Shown in pieces: positions 1-11,416 of a DNA stretch of 64,000 nucleotides. The translations under genes and the position numbers were made by a program. A model generated the notes under the pieces. That model was not told where the DNA came from. It was given only the letters and a program-made list of their open reading frames with translations, and ran no database searches. Origin of the DNA: Cordia subcordata (taxonomy: Eukaryota; Streptophyta; Magnoliopsida; Boraginales; Cordiaceae); the NCBI GenBank assembly GCA_028554755.1, contig JAPTOF010000021.1, positions 1,878,501 through 1,942,500 on the forward strand. Direction: 5' to 3'. Numbering within the stretch: position 1 is the first letter of the stretch; every line of letters begins with the position of its first letter.

Positions 1-347
1 TCTTAGTCATTTGAGAAGAATTTTATGCTCTCCTTAGTGTTAGAATGTGGTGGTCTTTTGTGCAATAGAGTTGATGCCTGACAATGTCATTGAAGGGCCT
101 TGTCAGCTGCAAATTACAACCAAAGTTTGTTGGATCATTAAATGTTCAAGTTGTCTTCCTCTTATCTCTATTCATCACCTATCGTGTTTCAAATTTCAAA
201 TGGTAAGGAAAACTGTATAAGCTTTGATATTGCCGATGTTCAGGTCATTAGCATTTCATAAGTTGCAAGATTGGCAGGTTGTGCATCACCATGACATGCA
301 ATGGACTAAAGATTCGGTATGATAATGCTCTCGGTTCTTTTTTTCAG
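1..347. other. Upstream intron or 5' flank of the Ser/Pro-rich gene
   Basis: No convincing coding exon is visible here. The exon that begins at 348 starts with the third base of a codon, so at least one earlier exon must exist. A short open stretch around 262-316 precedes a possible donor, but it ends in the wrong phase and does not look like the family. The earlier exons are probably to the left of the window. Confidence 0.4.
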
Positions 348-2033
348 GCTTCTCATGCCACCTGATACCCCTTTATGTTCTTTCCTTGAGGTGGAAAAAA
401 CTAAATCTTTAGAGGCTCAGATTGGGATTTCAAATGCTCAATCCACTGCATCAAAGTCTAAGGCAAGTCTATTAATTAATTCGGTATAAAACAAAGATCC
501 AAACAATTTATCTGGTATTTTCGCAAAGTTCCAACGACAGTTATCTAGCATCAGTTCTTTATTATACTCATCAAGCTCTATTGTTAACAAGTACTAGCGG
601 CTGGTAACCTGTAAACTTAATGTTCTCATTATTAATTTCTTGATGTTAAAGGCGACAAATTCCACAGAAGACTCAGCTTCACTTGGTAATAAATCCAAAC
701 ATCCAGCTACTTTGGCTAGCATCCAATCCTCTGCTGGGAACAGAAGGCCTTCCTCCTCTGGGGGGAAAAAGTCTGCCTCTTCCAGACCTGCAACACCAAC
801 TGGACGACCATCTTTACCTGCAATGACAAAGCCGATGAGACCTTCTACTCCTACTTCAAGAGCCATGTTGCCTTCAACTAAGACTGTGGCTCCTCCAGTG
901 AGATCCTCAACTCCCACGAGAGCTACTGCACGTCCTTCAACACCAACTGCTAGATCCTGTGCACCAGCTACTTCCAAGCCGACATCAAGATCTGCAACAC
1001 CAACCCGTAAATCCCACAGTTCTAGCCTTGCTGCTCGATCTAGTCAATCCTCTTCAGGGGCAAAAACAGGTCCTACAACACTGAAAAATCCAATTGCATT
1101 AAGAGGAACTTCTCCAACATTTAAGTCTAGGCCATCAAAGCCCTTAGAGGCGAATGGTTCATCTCATGATGCCCCCAATTTGAAAACATCAATGTCTAAA
1201 CGGCCTAGTTCAGCATCAAGAGGACGACCAAGTGCACCTGTTGGTCGATCCTACTCAACTGATACTAGCTCTCAGGGGAAACTCAGACAGCAGTCATGCT
1301 CTCCTTCAAGAGGAAGAGTGTCAAATGGTAGTACTCATAGTAGTGGGAGCGCAATACTTTCCAGAAGTCTGGGGCATAGTGCTGGCTGTGATGATGTGAA
1401 CCCTGTATTAATTGGGACAAAGATGGTCGAAAGAGTAGTAAACATGAGGAAGTTAGTTCCCCCTAAACAAGATGATCAGCTCTCTAATGAGAACCCCTCC
1501 AGGAAGTCTTCTTTGTCCCAAGAAAACTCAGGCTTTGGAAGGTCACTCTCGAAGAAATCGTTGGACATGGCTATAAGGCATATGGTATGTTATGTTATTT
1601 CAGTAATTAGTGAAAGCATAGACAATCCGCATAAGGAAATATACTATGGATAGGAAGTAATTGTCCATGGAGATAAGATCTTGAAATATGTATTATGTGA
1701 AACCTAACAACATATTAACCAAACAAAGTCCAAAAAGGGATGTTACTTTATAACTTGACAAATTATTATTCAGCTGGCGATTTATCCTTCAGATTCTTGC
1801 CTCTTACTTTTATCTGCATGTGACAGGATATTACACGGAGCTTTATTGATGATCCACGCTCATTAGTTACAAATGCTCCTGCTTCCTCTGTTAACATCCG
1901 ATCAGGCTCCACTAAGAGCAAGACATCCGGTGCTGTTGACTCTTCACTTACAAGAAGCAGAGCTGCTAGTTCTGAGCCTAGTGTAAATGGTAAGTCAGAG
2001 AGAAAAATTGACGACAATGGTACAGATTGTTGA
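348..2033 (+). CDS. Ser/Pro-rich protein of unknown function, 5' partial
   Basis: Exons 348-462, 652-1584 and 1827-2033 join in frame and encode about 417 C-terminal residues ending at TGA 2031-2033. The first exon carries the LLMPPDTPL segment typical of a plant family often annotated as proline-rich or endochitinase A-like (Arabidopsis At2g40070/At1g27850 type). The large exon is low-complexity and basic, with about five repeats of the form RPxTPT or RSxTPT, then SRGRPSAPVGRSYS and SPSRGRVSNG. The last exon starts DITRSFIDDPRSL, the conserved C-terminal block. There is no enzyme domain, signal peptide or membrane segment, and many Ser/Thr-Pro sites could be phosphorylated. The first visible intron (463-651) begins GC rather than GT. 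No function is assigned; family membership is from remembered motif similarity. Confidence 0.8.
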
Positions 2034-3420
2034 GAGGATACTCCACATCAACCTGCCAGCAACATAAATATAACAATCGGACTTTTGCTGAAAATATGAA
2101 TTATAGCAGCAGATTCAAATGATTTCCATCTTTGAACTTAAGGTCATTATTCTGATGTTGCATTTGGATTTATTTTTCGAGGATCCTCTGCAATAATGGC
2201 GACTCCATGTACTGCTATAAATTCATAAGAACTACTTGTAAGTAAATTGGACAAACTGAACCTGAAAGGTTCCTGGTTTTTATAACCTGATAGAAATGAA
2301 TGTAAGATGTGGTTGCTGCATCCTGGTTTTTGACTGCATGTAGTCTCCTATATAAACTTGGGATAAAGGAAATTCTCTTCCAAGAATTAGAGAATGTCCT
2401 ATTGTTCAATATATCATATCCATGAATGAAAAATAGTGACAGCAATATCTCAACCCCGCCTGCAGGGGGCTGGAGCAGGGTATTTGGCATAAAATTTCTG
2501 AACTGGTGTCCCTTTGTTTTCATGGTAAAAGTTGTCTTATTTTTCATATGTTCTTATATATTAATATTTTTCTTAGTATTTTTAATATTGTTGTAAGTCT
2601 GTCTTTTAACGGATAGGGGTTTTATCGTATTGTCTTTTGATGGATAGGGATTTTATCATATTGCTCCACACATTCACCTTATTGACCAGGACCTCATAAG
2701 GGTGGGTAGGGTTTTTCTTATCCAGTCGGGAGGGGGATAATGTCGAGAGTTAGTTGGTAGTAGGTTTAGGGCAGAGTAAGAATAATAGTTTTAGAAACAA
2801 GTGCGTGGTAGAGGTAGGCACACTCCGTCCCTACCTCGTCTATTAACATATCTAAACTGAAAATATTAAAGTTTTATTATAGACGAGGAGTTTTTAACAG
2901 GTTGCATGATATATGCAAGAAAGCTAACCTCAACCACAAATTGTTTAATTAGATGGGTGGAGAAGACTTTGAAACAGATTAGTCATTTTCTATGAATCAA
3001 CATCATTACTGCATAATAGACTTACAATAAAGTCTTGTGACATTTGGCATATTAGCACTAGCAGTCTTTCTCGACATTTGTAATTCAAAGTTCAAAATTT
3101 TATAGGTCTAACACTACATGGCCTTGAAAAGATTCTAGAAAAGAAGCAACTAAAATAGTAGACTAGTTCAAAGATTATCATTATAGATAGAAGTGGTACT
3201 ACAAGAAGTTGAAATATTTCATGCCCATGAAGATTGAAATAACTAAAAATGTAGAACTATTCAATTCGATTGTTAATATGTATTAAATATTCAAAAATTA
3301 TGAAAATGTTAGTACAAATACAAAAATATCTCTGTTTATAATTTAACCACAAAACCCATAAAGCCATTAATTATACTTGCAAACCATACCAACCGTCTGT
3401 TTACCATCCAATGAATGGAT
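2034..3420. other. Intergenic spacer
   Basis: 3' flank of the Ser/Pro-rich gene with no exon-like reading frame. It includes a short tandem duplication at 2601-2662. Nothing else is recognised. Confidence 0.5.
2601..2662. repeat. 31-bp tandem duplication
   Basis: Two adjacent copies of a 31-bp unit starting GTCTTTTRAYGGATAGGG differ at about four positions. Confidence 0.75.
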
Positions 3421-3429
3421 CAAATTGAT

Positions 3430-3920
3430 AAGGGTAAATAGACCCATACCTCCTTATTTTTGTTCATAAATATATGTTCCTCTCCTATACTTTTCAAAAT
3501 AAGCAAAATAGCATCTATAGTTTTCAAAAATATTGCACACTCGTCCTTTTTTTGTAACTCTATTCAAATTATTTAACGAAAACACATAAATCATGAAAAT
3601 TATAGAGGGGTATCATACATATTTTAAAAGCACAAGGGATAATGCATCACAGGGATAGGGTACTGTTTACTTTATATATGATATCATTGCTTTTTCTTAG
3701 AAATAGCCAGATAAGGAGTGCATTTAGAACATGTTCCTTTATTGCTAATGGAAAATATGGAGGGGGCAATTGCGTAACACTTTTAAAATTACAAGGAGAT
3801 ATCTATAGAGGGCAAGAGCATAACACTTTTAAAATCATAAAAAGATATCTACCTATCTTAAAAATACAAGAAGGTAATGTATACTTATTAAATAAAAAAA
3901 ATATAGGGGTATAGGTTGTT
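3430..3920. repeat. Probable AT-rich inverted-repeat element, ends unresolved
   Basis: Left and right parts carry loosely complementary blocks, such as CCTATACTTTTCAAAATAAG near 3484 and the complement of TATAGGGGTATAGG near the right end. The interior has two direct copies of a unit around AACACTTTTAAAAT (about 3775 and 3823). The style resembles the foldback elements at 21.6 and 45.4 kb, but termini and target duplication could not be fixed. The open frame at 3642-3914 lies inside it and is not gene-like. Confidence 0.3.
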
Positions 3921-4033
3921 ATCTATCTTATGGATAAATCAGATTCTTTATAACAAGTCAAATTTTCTAAAAATTAAAATTTCATCTAAAATGCGAAACT
4001 TTTTTTAAGAAAAATTACATATCATCCAAAATT

Positions 4034-4634
4034 AGGGGTATACAAGAAATTGTAAAAACCGATTAGGCTAAATTAAATTGACTACAAACAGTTGGTTTTT
4101 AAGGTAATTTGGTCTGTTGTGGTTTTAATTTTGAAAAATTGATGTGGATGGTTCTCTTTACAGTTTTAAAAAATTAGAAACTACAATTAAATCAAACCAC
4201 CCCAATATATTATTTATATACTTATTATGTATATACTTAATAAACTAATGGAGTTTTTTTTTTATAGCACTTTGTTTGGCACTAGTTGTTAACAAATAGA
4301 AGTCATTAATAATATTTCCAGCTCCAGTAGATCTGCACTTTTTTGTAGTATTGTTCTTCTGAAAAAAGAGTTCCAAAACAGTTGTCAGTGGCCATATCTA
4401 AATCTTATACTTAACAATAGGGGTCATAGAATAGCTCTTTATTGAGATGGCTTGTGGCATTTGCTTTGAAACCCATAAAAAAAACTGCTCAAATCATATC
4501 AAACCTTATTAACCGAAATTGCTAATCTTTTAATTAATTTGAGTAACTTTGATTTTATAAAATGATAAACCGCATACATTAGTTCAATTAAAAATTTCAA
4601 GCAAAAATCACCTTAACCATCCGCGTATGCCCCT
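4034..4634. mobile_element. Candidate non-autonomous hAT-like element
   Basis: The ends are inverted: AGGGGTATAC at 4034-4043 and GTATGCCCCT at 4625-4634 (9 of 10 complementary). Subterminal AACCG and GGTTT-rich motifs are spread across both ends, as is common in short hAT derivatives. The flanks share CCAAAA but not a clean 8-bp duplication. No transposase is present. Confidence 0.4.
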
Positions 4635-5747
4635 CCCAAAACATGAAAAGATGTTTACCCATTTCTAGATCATTTTGAAACAAAACCCAAAAAGAAAGTT
4701 GACCAAACAAATCTAAAAAGATTGACAAAAGGCTGCAACAATGCATAAAGCCGAAGACTAAAAAGTCAAACATACAAAATAAAAAGTCCTATGGCTTATT
4801 TGTCTTTGAGAATTTTCTTAAAAAAAGACTAAACTGTGAAATACTCGCAAAATATATTGACATCCAGAAAAAGTAATCTTTTATCTTGATTTGAAACATT
4901 GTATTCAAAATTTTCATATCTTTGAATAAAAATAAATTAGTTATCCTAATTTGGAACTTATAATTGAAATTTATTGTTGTCGGCTAAATTTATAATTTTC
5001 GAGTAGATACAAAGAATATGCCTTAGTCAACATCAATTGACCTGCGTTTTGGCGTTACTTGCTTTTTTATTATGGTTGACCAAAAAACTGTCGTTGTCCA
5101 ACTCGCTGCCACATAACTCATAAGCCACTCGTTATGCTTATATTCAATTGTAGTGGCTTTTCAATATCTCGTGCAGCAGAGGCTAATATAATTGGGATTC
5201 TTATACTTGTTATTTCTTTTTCCTCTCTCTTTTGGTTATTGGGTACAAATTTTGTACGATGTCTCTCTCTCTCTGTCTCTCTCTCGCTTTAAAAAAAATT
5301 CAAATACTAGATAGATATATATATATATATATATACATATATATTTTTTTCATATTCTTAGTGGACTTTCTCGTGTGAGTGGTAACAGAAGTAGGTTTTA
5401 CTTTTCATGAGTGGGTTGGTTTTGATGAGTTGAAGGTAACCTCTAATTTATAAAGGCAACAACTCTAAATTGTGCCTTAAAGATTCAATTTTTTCTTCAT
5501 TTCCTTTGGTGGGTGCACTCTTGGATGCATGACCAAAACATTGGGTTTCAGTTGTCTTAAGCGTGTGAATTCTTTCCTTCTTTTGCGATGCTAATGCTGT
5601 GTTTGTTATATGCTTATCTGAAAAGCATATAAAATTATACCCTTTTCAGATTTAAGGTTTCAAATAAGCATATAGCATACAAATACTAAGATTTGTTGTT
5701 CTCTTCGTGTGTTGTAGTGGGGCTGCTTAGAATGTATTATGCAAGAA
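4635..5747. other. Spacer and kinase-gene promoter region
   Basis: No coding exon is seen. The last few hundred bases must contain the promoter and 5' UTR of the kinase gene starting at 5748. A pyrimidine microsatellite and an AT microsatellite lie about 400-490 bp upstream of the start codon. Confidence 0.5.
5261..5345. repeat. CT and AT microsatellites
   Basis: A (CT)n run at 5261-5285 is followed by an (AT)n run at about 5315-5345. Both lie upstream of the kinase gene. Confidence 0.85.
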
Positions 5748-8192
5748 ATGGCTTTCAATTGTTTTGGAAGCTTTGGTATGTGCAGAGAAGAAAGTGATGC
5801 TCAATTACCAGGTGATCTTTTATATTCTTAATGCTTGTGTATCTTGTTGCCTTACCCATGAATCACTTATTATAGACCCACCAGAACTTGTTCCCACTAA
5901 TCTTTCTTTGCCTTTCTGGAGATGTTGATCAAGCCGGTGAATCTGAATTTGGCTTCATGAGTTTCATTTTCATGTGATCTCGTAACAAACTTGTAGGTTC
6001 AAAGCGCTTACCTCTATGTCAAAAGCCATAGCTATTAGTGAAGGCGTAACTTTAATTTTTCAATAACAGCACAAAGCCCGCACCTATACGTGCTACAGGT
6101 GGGCTAGAGGGGCTTCACACTGCCCGCATGGCACTGGCAGGTTGGGCTGTCAAGCACCGATGCCCACGTACATTAATACATGAATCGCGAGTCATGTGGG
6201 ATACGCTGGAACCCCATAACTCAAAGAAACTTTTATCTGTTCCTGAATGTGTAGTTTTGACTTGTTTGTGACATTATCAAAATGCTTTATGTTTTTGGAA
6301 TTCTTTTAACTGAATCATCAAATTGTTCCACTTATATGTCTTCTTTTGCAAAATTAGAAATTGCTACCAACAATGTGAGGCTCTTCTCCTACAATTCATT
6401 GAGGTCAGCAACAGGAAACTTCCATCAGTCAAACAGAATCGGGGGAGGAGGTTTTGGAGTAGTCCATAAGGTATAAATCCATATCAGCTATCATCTCTTG
6501 GCAATGGTTTTAGCAGTACAACATTTCTCTAGCAGATATAGAACAAAAAGTTTAGATTTCTTTCAATTTTTGACCTTCTAATTTACGTTAAGCACGAATT
6601 AAGCTTCGGTGTCTCTCTGCAGGGAGTTTTGAGGGATGGGACTCGTGTCGCCGTCAAGTCGCTTTCTGCTGAATCGAAGCAGGGGACGAAAGAATTCTTG
6701 GCAGAGCTTAATATGGTTTCAGATATCAGACACCCGAACCTTGTTGAGCTGATTGGTTGTTGTGTTGAGGACAGTAAACGAATACTGGTATATGAATACT
6801 TGGAGAATAACAGTGTTGCCAATGCTTTACTTGGTAATCATCGGAATTGTAGATTTGCTTAAATGACTTGAAATATAAGCCGTATCATTGTTATCACTCA
6901 TAGATGTCTTGGAAACTGATATACATGTTATTACTGCACAGCCATCGTATGCTAGGATAGATGTTTCTTTGCTTTCTTCATTATCACGTTGGACTCGGAA
7001 AGTTTCTACTTCCTGAACCTGAACTACTATGTAAAATCTTCTGTTCAGGTTCAAAAGGCAAACGTATTGACCTGGATTGGCCGAAAAGGGCTGGCATATG
7101 CAAGGGGACAGCCACCGGTCTTGCATTTCTTCATGAGGAAGCTGAACCCAATATTGTTCATCGAGACATAAAAGCGAGTAATGTGCTTCTTGATGAGAAT
7201 CTGCACCCAAAGATCGGAGACTTTGGGCTGGCGAAACTCTTCCCTGACAATATCACTCATCTCAGTACCAGAGTGGCTGGAACAACGTAAGTTCCACTTC
7301 TCTTCGCTGTTCCTTTTGAATCTCAATTGCCTTGATATACTTTCTTGCTGTCACCATACTGCTATCATTTGGCTTGAAAATGTTTTATTTCAACTCTGTT
7401 GGCTGTATATATCTATGGATGTATGCTCTATGATACTTTTTCTTCCGGAATCTTGAATCAGGCGAGCTGGATCGGTTAGTCTTTACAGTAGCAAAGATGG
7501 GAGATTGTGGAATAATTGTTTTTTGTGTCTGCTTTCATTAACAAACAGAAAGATTGTGAAGTAATGTTGTAACTTTAAATTCAGATCTGTATCTTTCTTC
7601 TGTATATCTCACTTTCTCTGGTTCTCCTTGTTTCTGCAGGGGATACCTGGCCCCTGAATATGCTATGTTTGGACAACTTACGAAGAAGGCAGATGTATAT
7701 AGCTTCGGGGTGCTTGTACTTGAAATGATAAGCAGTCGCAGTAGCAGTAGCAGTAAGGCAGCACTCGGAGAGGAAATGTTAGTTCTGGTGGCATGGGTAG
7801 GCATCTGACTCCTTGTTTATTCTTCCTGTATATATGAAAGTCTGACGAGAAATCTGTTGCAGACATGGAAACTAAAGAAAGAAGGAAGGCTTCTAGATAT
7901 TGTCGATCCAGAACTGACAGAATATCCGGAAAATGAGGTTCTGCGTTTCATCAAAGTCGCGCTGTTTTGTACTCAAGCAGCTTCTCAACAAAGGCCAGAT
8001 ATGAAACAAGTGGTTGAGATGCTTACCAGAGACGTCGACCTCAACGAGGAGCTATTGACAGAACCAGGATTGACTGGTAGTTTGCAGACATCATCGCCGC
8101 AACAAAGCGGGCAAAATCCGGCAACAAACCCCTTGACAGGATCAAACCAGGATTATAGTTCTGACACTGTAACGATACTGCTTCCCAGATGA
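5748..8192 (+). CDS. Receptor-like cytoplasmic Ser/Thr kinase (cold-responsive protein kinase 1-like)
   Basis: Six exons (5748-5811, 6358-6470, 6623-6833, 7049-7286, 7640-7796, 7863-8192) join in frame to give 370 residues. The start [12 protein letters not shown] is Cys-rich and there is no signal peptide or membrane segment, so the product is cytoplasmic, perhaps lipid-anchored. The kinase domain has every key residue: the glycine loop GGGGFG (about 50-55), Lys71 in VAVK, HRD (Asp169) in [13 protein letters not shown] (Asp187) and GYLAPEYA. As an RD kinase it should be active. Its sequence and compact size fit the plant clade containing Arabidopsis CRPK1 (At1g16670), which phosphorylates 14-3-3 proteins during cold response; that role here is inference. 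The tail after the domain is Ser/Gln-rich. Intron 1 is inferred from the phase match LP-EIATNN; the alternative upstream ATG at 5732 is out of frame with the kinase. Confidence 0.9.
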
Positions 8193-8898
8193 TGGATGAG
8201 TAATCCCTGTATTTTTGTCAAAATATTTCTTTGCATGGATCATAGTTCTTGATCTGCTGACAGAAAAGGTTTCCTGATAGCTTCTTCTGAAAATCATTGG
8301 AAGGAAGGAGTAAGAATGTCACACATAGTACAAGATACTCCAAATTCTTACAGTTTTTACGAATAATTACAATATTTCAATCATCATCAATCTGCAGGTT
8401 CTTGATTTTCAATGTCTTTCGGTATTCGTTTTATATTAGGCCATAAAACAATGTTCAATTGCCCGAAGAGTTTCGACAAAAGGAAATGTATGTCACAATT
8501 TGCAGGTAAATGCAGTTTATACAACAATATAGAAGGGGAGAGAGAGAGAGAGAGAGAGAATGAAGCAGGCATACTGTAGTTTATACAAGATTGCAAGACA
8601 AAGAGAGAATGAAGCAGGCATCCTGCAGTTCATACAAGATTACAAGACAAAGAGACAATGAAGCAGGGCCCAACTGAGCAAGCTAAAGATCACCAGAAAC
8701 AAATTGAATATTAACATATAGCCAAAATAGACAAGAGTTCGATTGCCTTCGCTACAGAACTCCTAGCATATATTCCATGACTTTTGTCCTGAAGCTTTTT
8801 GATCAAACATTATATGCACTCGTAAGTCCATGTTGGTTAATTGTAGCTTTTTACATGAGCTCCTAGCTGCTACTTCACTTCACGACCTCAGATATTGC
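8193..8898. other. Convergent 3' flanks of the kinase and clathrin light chain genes
   Basis: About 700 bp separates the two stop codons and must hold both 3' UTRs. No ORF of note is present. It contains a GA microsatellite and a short minisatellite (8536-8668). Confidence 0.6.
8536..8668. repeat. GA microsatellite plus 49-bp minisatellite
   Basis: A (GA)n run ends at about 8558. It is followed by two full copies and one partial copy of a 49-bp unit beginning GAATGAAGCAGGCAT (8558, 8607 and about 8656). Confidence 0.8.
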
Positions 8899-11416
8899 CT
8901 AAGGTGATGCTGTAGGAGGGGATTTTGGCGGAGCATCGGAAGCAGGTACCATTGTGCCAGTTTTAGCATCTTTTAATGGTTCAGATGGCGGCGGTGACAG
9001 AGGTTTCATTTGTGGAGGTGGGTTGTGTTTGAGCTTTACAAGTATTTGACGCATCCTGGAAAGATCAGTTGGCTTCCCGGGCTTGGGGCCTTGTATTACA
9101 ACAATGGAGGGCTTTTTATCCTGATCCTTCTTCTTCCCCTTCTTTTCTATGTTTGGAACTTCCTTGGGGATGAATTCTGCAATTGCCTTCCAGTAATTCT
9201 TACTAGCTTCTGCGTGGAACTTAGCTTGACTTTCCAGGAACAACTGCAAAATTACATATTGAAAATGAGATTCATCTTATCTATGCAATTCATCAGACTA
9301 CTTGCTGTAAACATTTGATGAAGATTACTAACATCAGACACAATATACCATGTAAAATGCCTACCAAATTTGACGAATGTGAACTGTAGAATTCCACCAC
9401 AGAGCTCTGAACAGGCATATTTGAGTGCCTTGGCTATGTTTAACATCAATATGCAAGGAAAAAGACGGAACAAGTACTATGTATATCATAAACTCCTAAT
9501 GAAAAATCAGAGACGCCCACAAGGTGCTCATAACTTGCCAGGATAGCCAAACAAAAAGCTAAGCCCCACAAAATATAGAGAGACAAAATCTTTAAAGCTA
9601 GAAACAAAGTAAAGGAGTTCAATACTGAGCAAAATCCTTCAGTTTATATGTTCATTTCGTGTTCAAGGTTTCACCTTCTCCTTCTCCCTGTTGGCAATCG
9701 TGTTATTCTCAACCCTAAGCTTCCATTTTCTGTAATACTCTGCTTTGTATTCTTCGGCTTCCTCAATTATCTCCTGCAGAATCTGTTTCTCCCTCTTTTC
9801 CTTCTCCTCTAAACGGATTGCATTTTGTCTGGAAATTCAACCACAGCAAACATTACATAGTACTTATTTATACAACTAACAAGTCCGTGGTCTCCAATGT
9901 AATACATTAATATAGAAACGTAATCATAAATGAAGCTGTATATTAAGGCACGACATGTTCAACAACTACATAGTATCAATTTTCAAAGAGATCTCCAAAC
10001 TTATTCTTACAACAAAAGATAATCAGACAATGCTTTGCCAGCCAGAAGATATCACAAGAAAAATCAGATAATTTACTATCTCGAATTACCATGATTGTTG
10101 TTCACATGCACGAATTACTATTCACAAACCATTCAAATGCACCAAGACCTTTAGCATAGATGTGATCCTCATTAGTTCGATCAAAATCTTGTACCAAGTG
10201 TCTGCATATATAGACACGCATAGATTTCCATACAAACAAGTACTACTTCGTGTTAGTTATATAGGAGTAGTGACGAGGAAAAAGTTGACCTCACCCAATT
10301 AGAGGAAGGCGTGTTCCCTAGCCAATAAGTTGATCAATCACCAAGAAGATACTATGCCCTATCTCACAAAGCGGGCGTCAAATCTCAGAAAAATTATAAT
10401 GACAAGGGTAACTAGACAAAGTTTCTAACAATCTCATCCACACTGCTGTTCCTAGTCCCCTAGTCCACAAAAGAACAACACCTTGTGTCCTTGCAATAAT
10501 ATTTTTTTACCAGGCAAGGAATCGCCCCCATCCCAATCCAAACCGTTGGCTTTTTTTTCATAAAAAGTACTGTTTTTCTCCACCGGGGCGGGGGGGGGGT
10601 GCCGGGGGGGGGTGGGGGTGGGGAAGAACACATTTTTTCCAAGAAGTATTTGGATTGGCTTAAAAAAGAAAAAGAAAAGGAAAAATACTGAGACCCTTGA
10701 GAGCCCGAAATTTCAACTTCTCGAAAAAGCACTTTCAAAGAAAAAACCGTTCTAGAAAAAGCCAATCCAAACGAGGCCTATACCATCTCTAAACAGGTTG
10801 ATTGAAACAAACTTAGTGTCCCTACTAGAATATTATATTACCACTTCCGTCCTGAATCTCAATCGGAATCACACAAATTCATGCCGGCATCCTAAAGTCC
10901 TAAACGCTCCGGCCATTACAGCTAAGCACCGATCAGGAGAAGATGTCCAAATTCAGCATCATCTATACATATATGTGTGAAGATTGTATACATATATACT
11001 CTGTGTATGTGTAGACATATAAGTATCATGTATATGTATATGTGTATATGTGAATCATATATATGTATATGTGTACGCATGTGAATATTAACTGAGAATC
11101 GTAAGTTCGTAACTGACCGGCGCCATTCTCTAAGAGCAACGCCTTCCTCCGGCTGCATGACCTCCGGCGGCGGAAGAATCGGACCGTTTCCATCCCTCTC
11201 CGGCGAGGCCAAAACGTCATCACCCGCGGCGTCCATCGAGCCATCATCAACATCAACATCAACATCATCATCATCATCACCACCAGCAGCAGCAGCAGCA
11301 GCAGCAACTTTCGCAGGCTCTCCTCCTTCCGCGTAGCTTGAGAACGACTCGAACCGCTGCGAGTCGAAGCTCTGCGACGAAAAGCCACCGGCTTCGCCGG
11401 TAAACGGTGACGCCAT
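8899..11416 (-). CDS. CLC: Clathrin light chain
   Basis: Three exons on the minus strand (11416-11118, 9828-9675, 9243-8899) join in frame to give 265 residues. The N-terminus [20 protein letters not shown], an acidic Asp/Val stretch and the [18 protein letters not shown] block are characteristic of plant clathrin light chains. Residues about 100-185 form the charged helix that binds clathrin heavy chain on coated vesicles at the plasma membrane and trans-Golgi. The C-terminal exon has [11 protein letters not shown], then a Lys-rich stretch and a Pro-rich tail, as in Arabidopsis CLC2/CLC3. Length is within the plant range. The first exon has poly-Ala and poly-Asp tracts encoded by triplet repeats, likely length-variable. 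The start at 11416 is chosen because MASPF matches the family; an in-frame ATG at 11428 is possible. Intron 1 (1.3 kb) contains a G-rich run and repeat-derived sequence. Confidence 0.92.
10585..10623 (+). repeat. G-rich tract in clathrin light chain intron 1
   Basis: About 39 bases are almost entirely G, in five or more runs of four to ten G broken by single C, T or GCC. It lies on the strand opposite the transcript, so the pre-mRNA is C-rich here. The flanks (10540-10785) include AATCCAAACCGTTGGC and GCCAATCCAAACGAGGC, which look like ends of the MITE family seen elsewhere in the window. Confidence 0.85.
11230..11310 (-). repeat. Coding triplet repeats in clathrin light chain exon 1
   Basis: On the plus strand (CAT/CAA)n and (CAG)n runs are adjacent. 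Read on the minus strand they encode the poly-Asp/Val and poly-Ala tracts of the light chain N-terminal region. Confidence 0.85.

Noticed and set aside
11026..11388. Alternative minus-strand frame of the clathrin light chain first exon
   Set aside because: It consists of Leu and Met runs produced by the triplet repeats in another frame.
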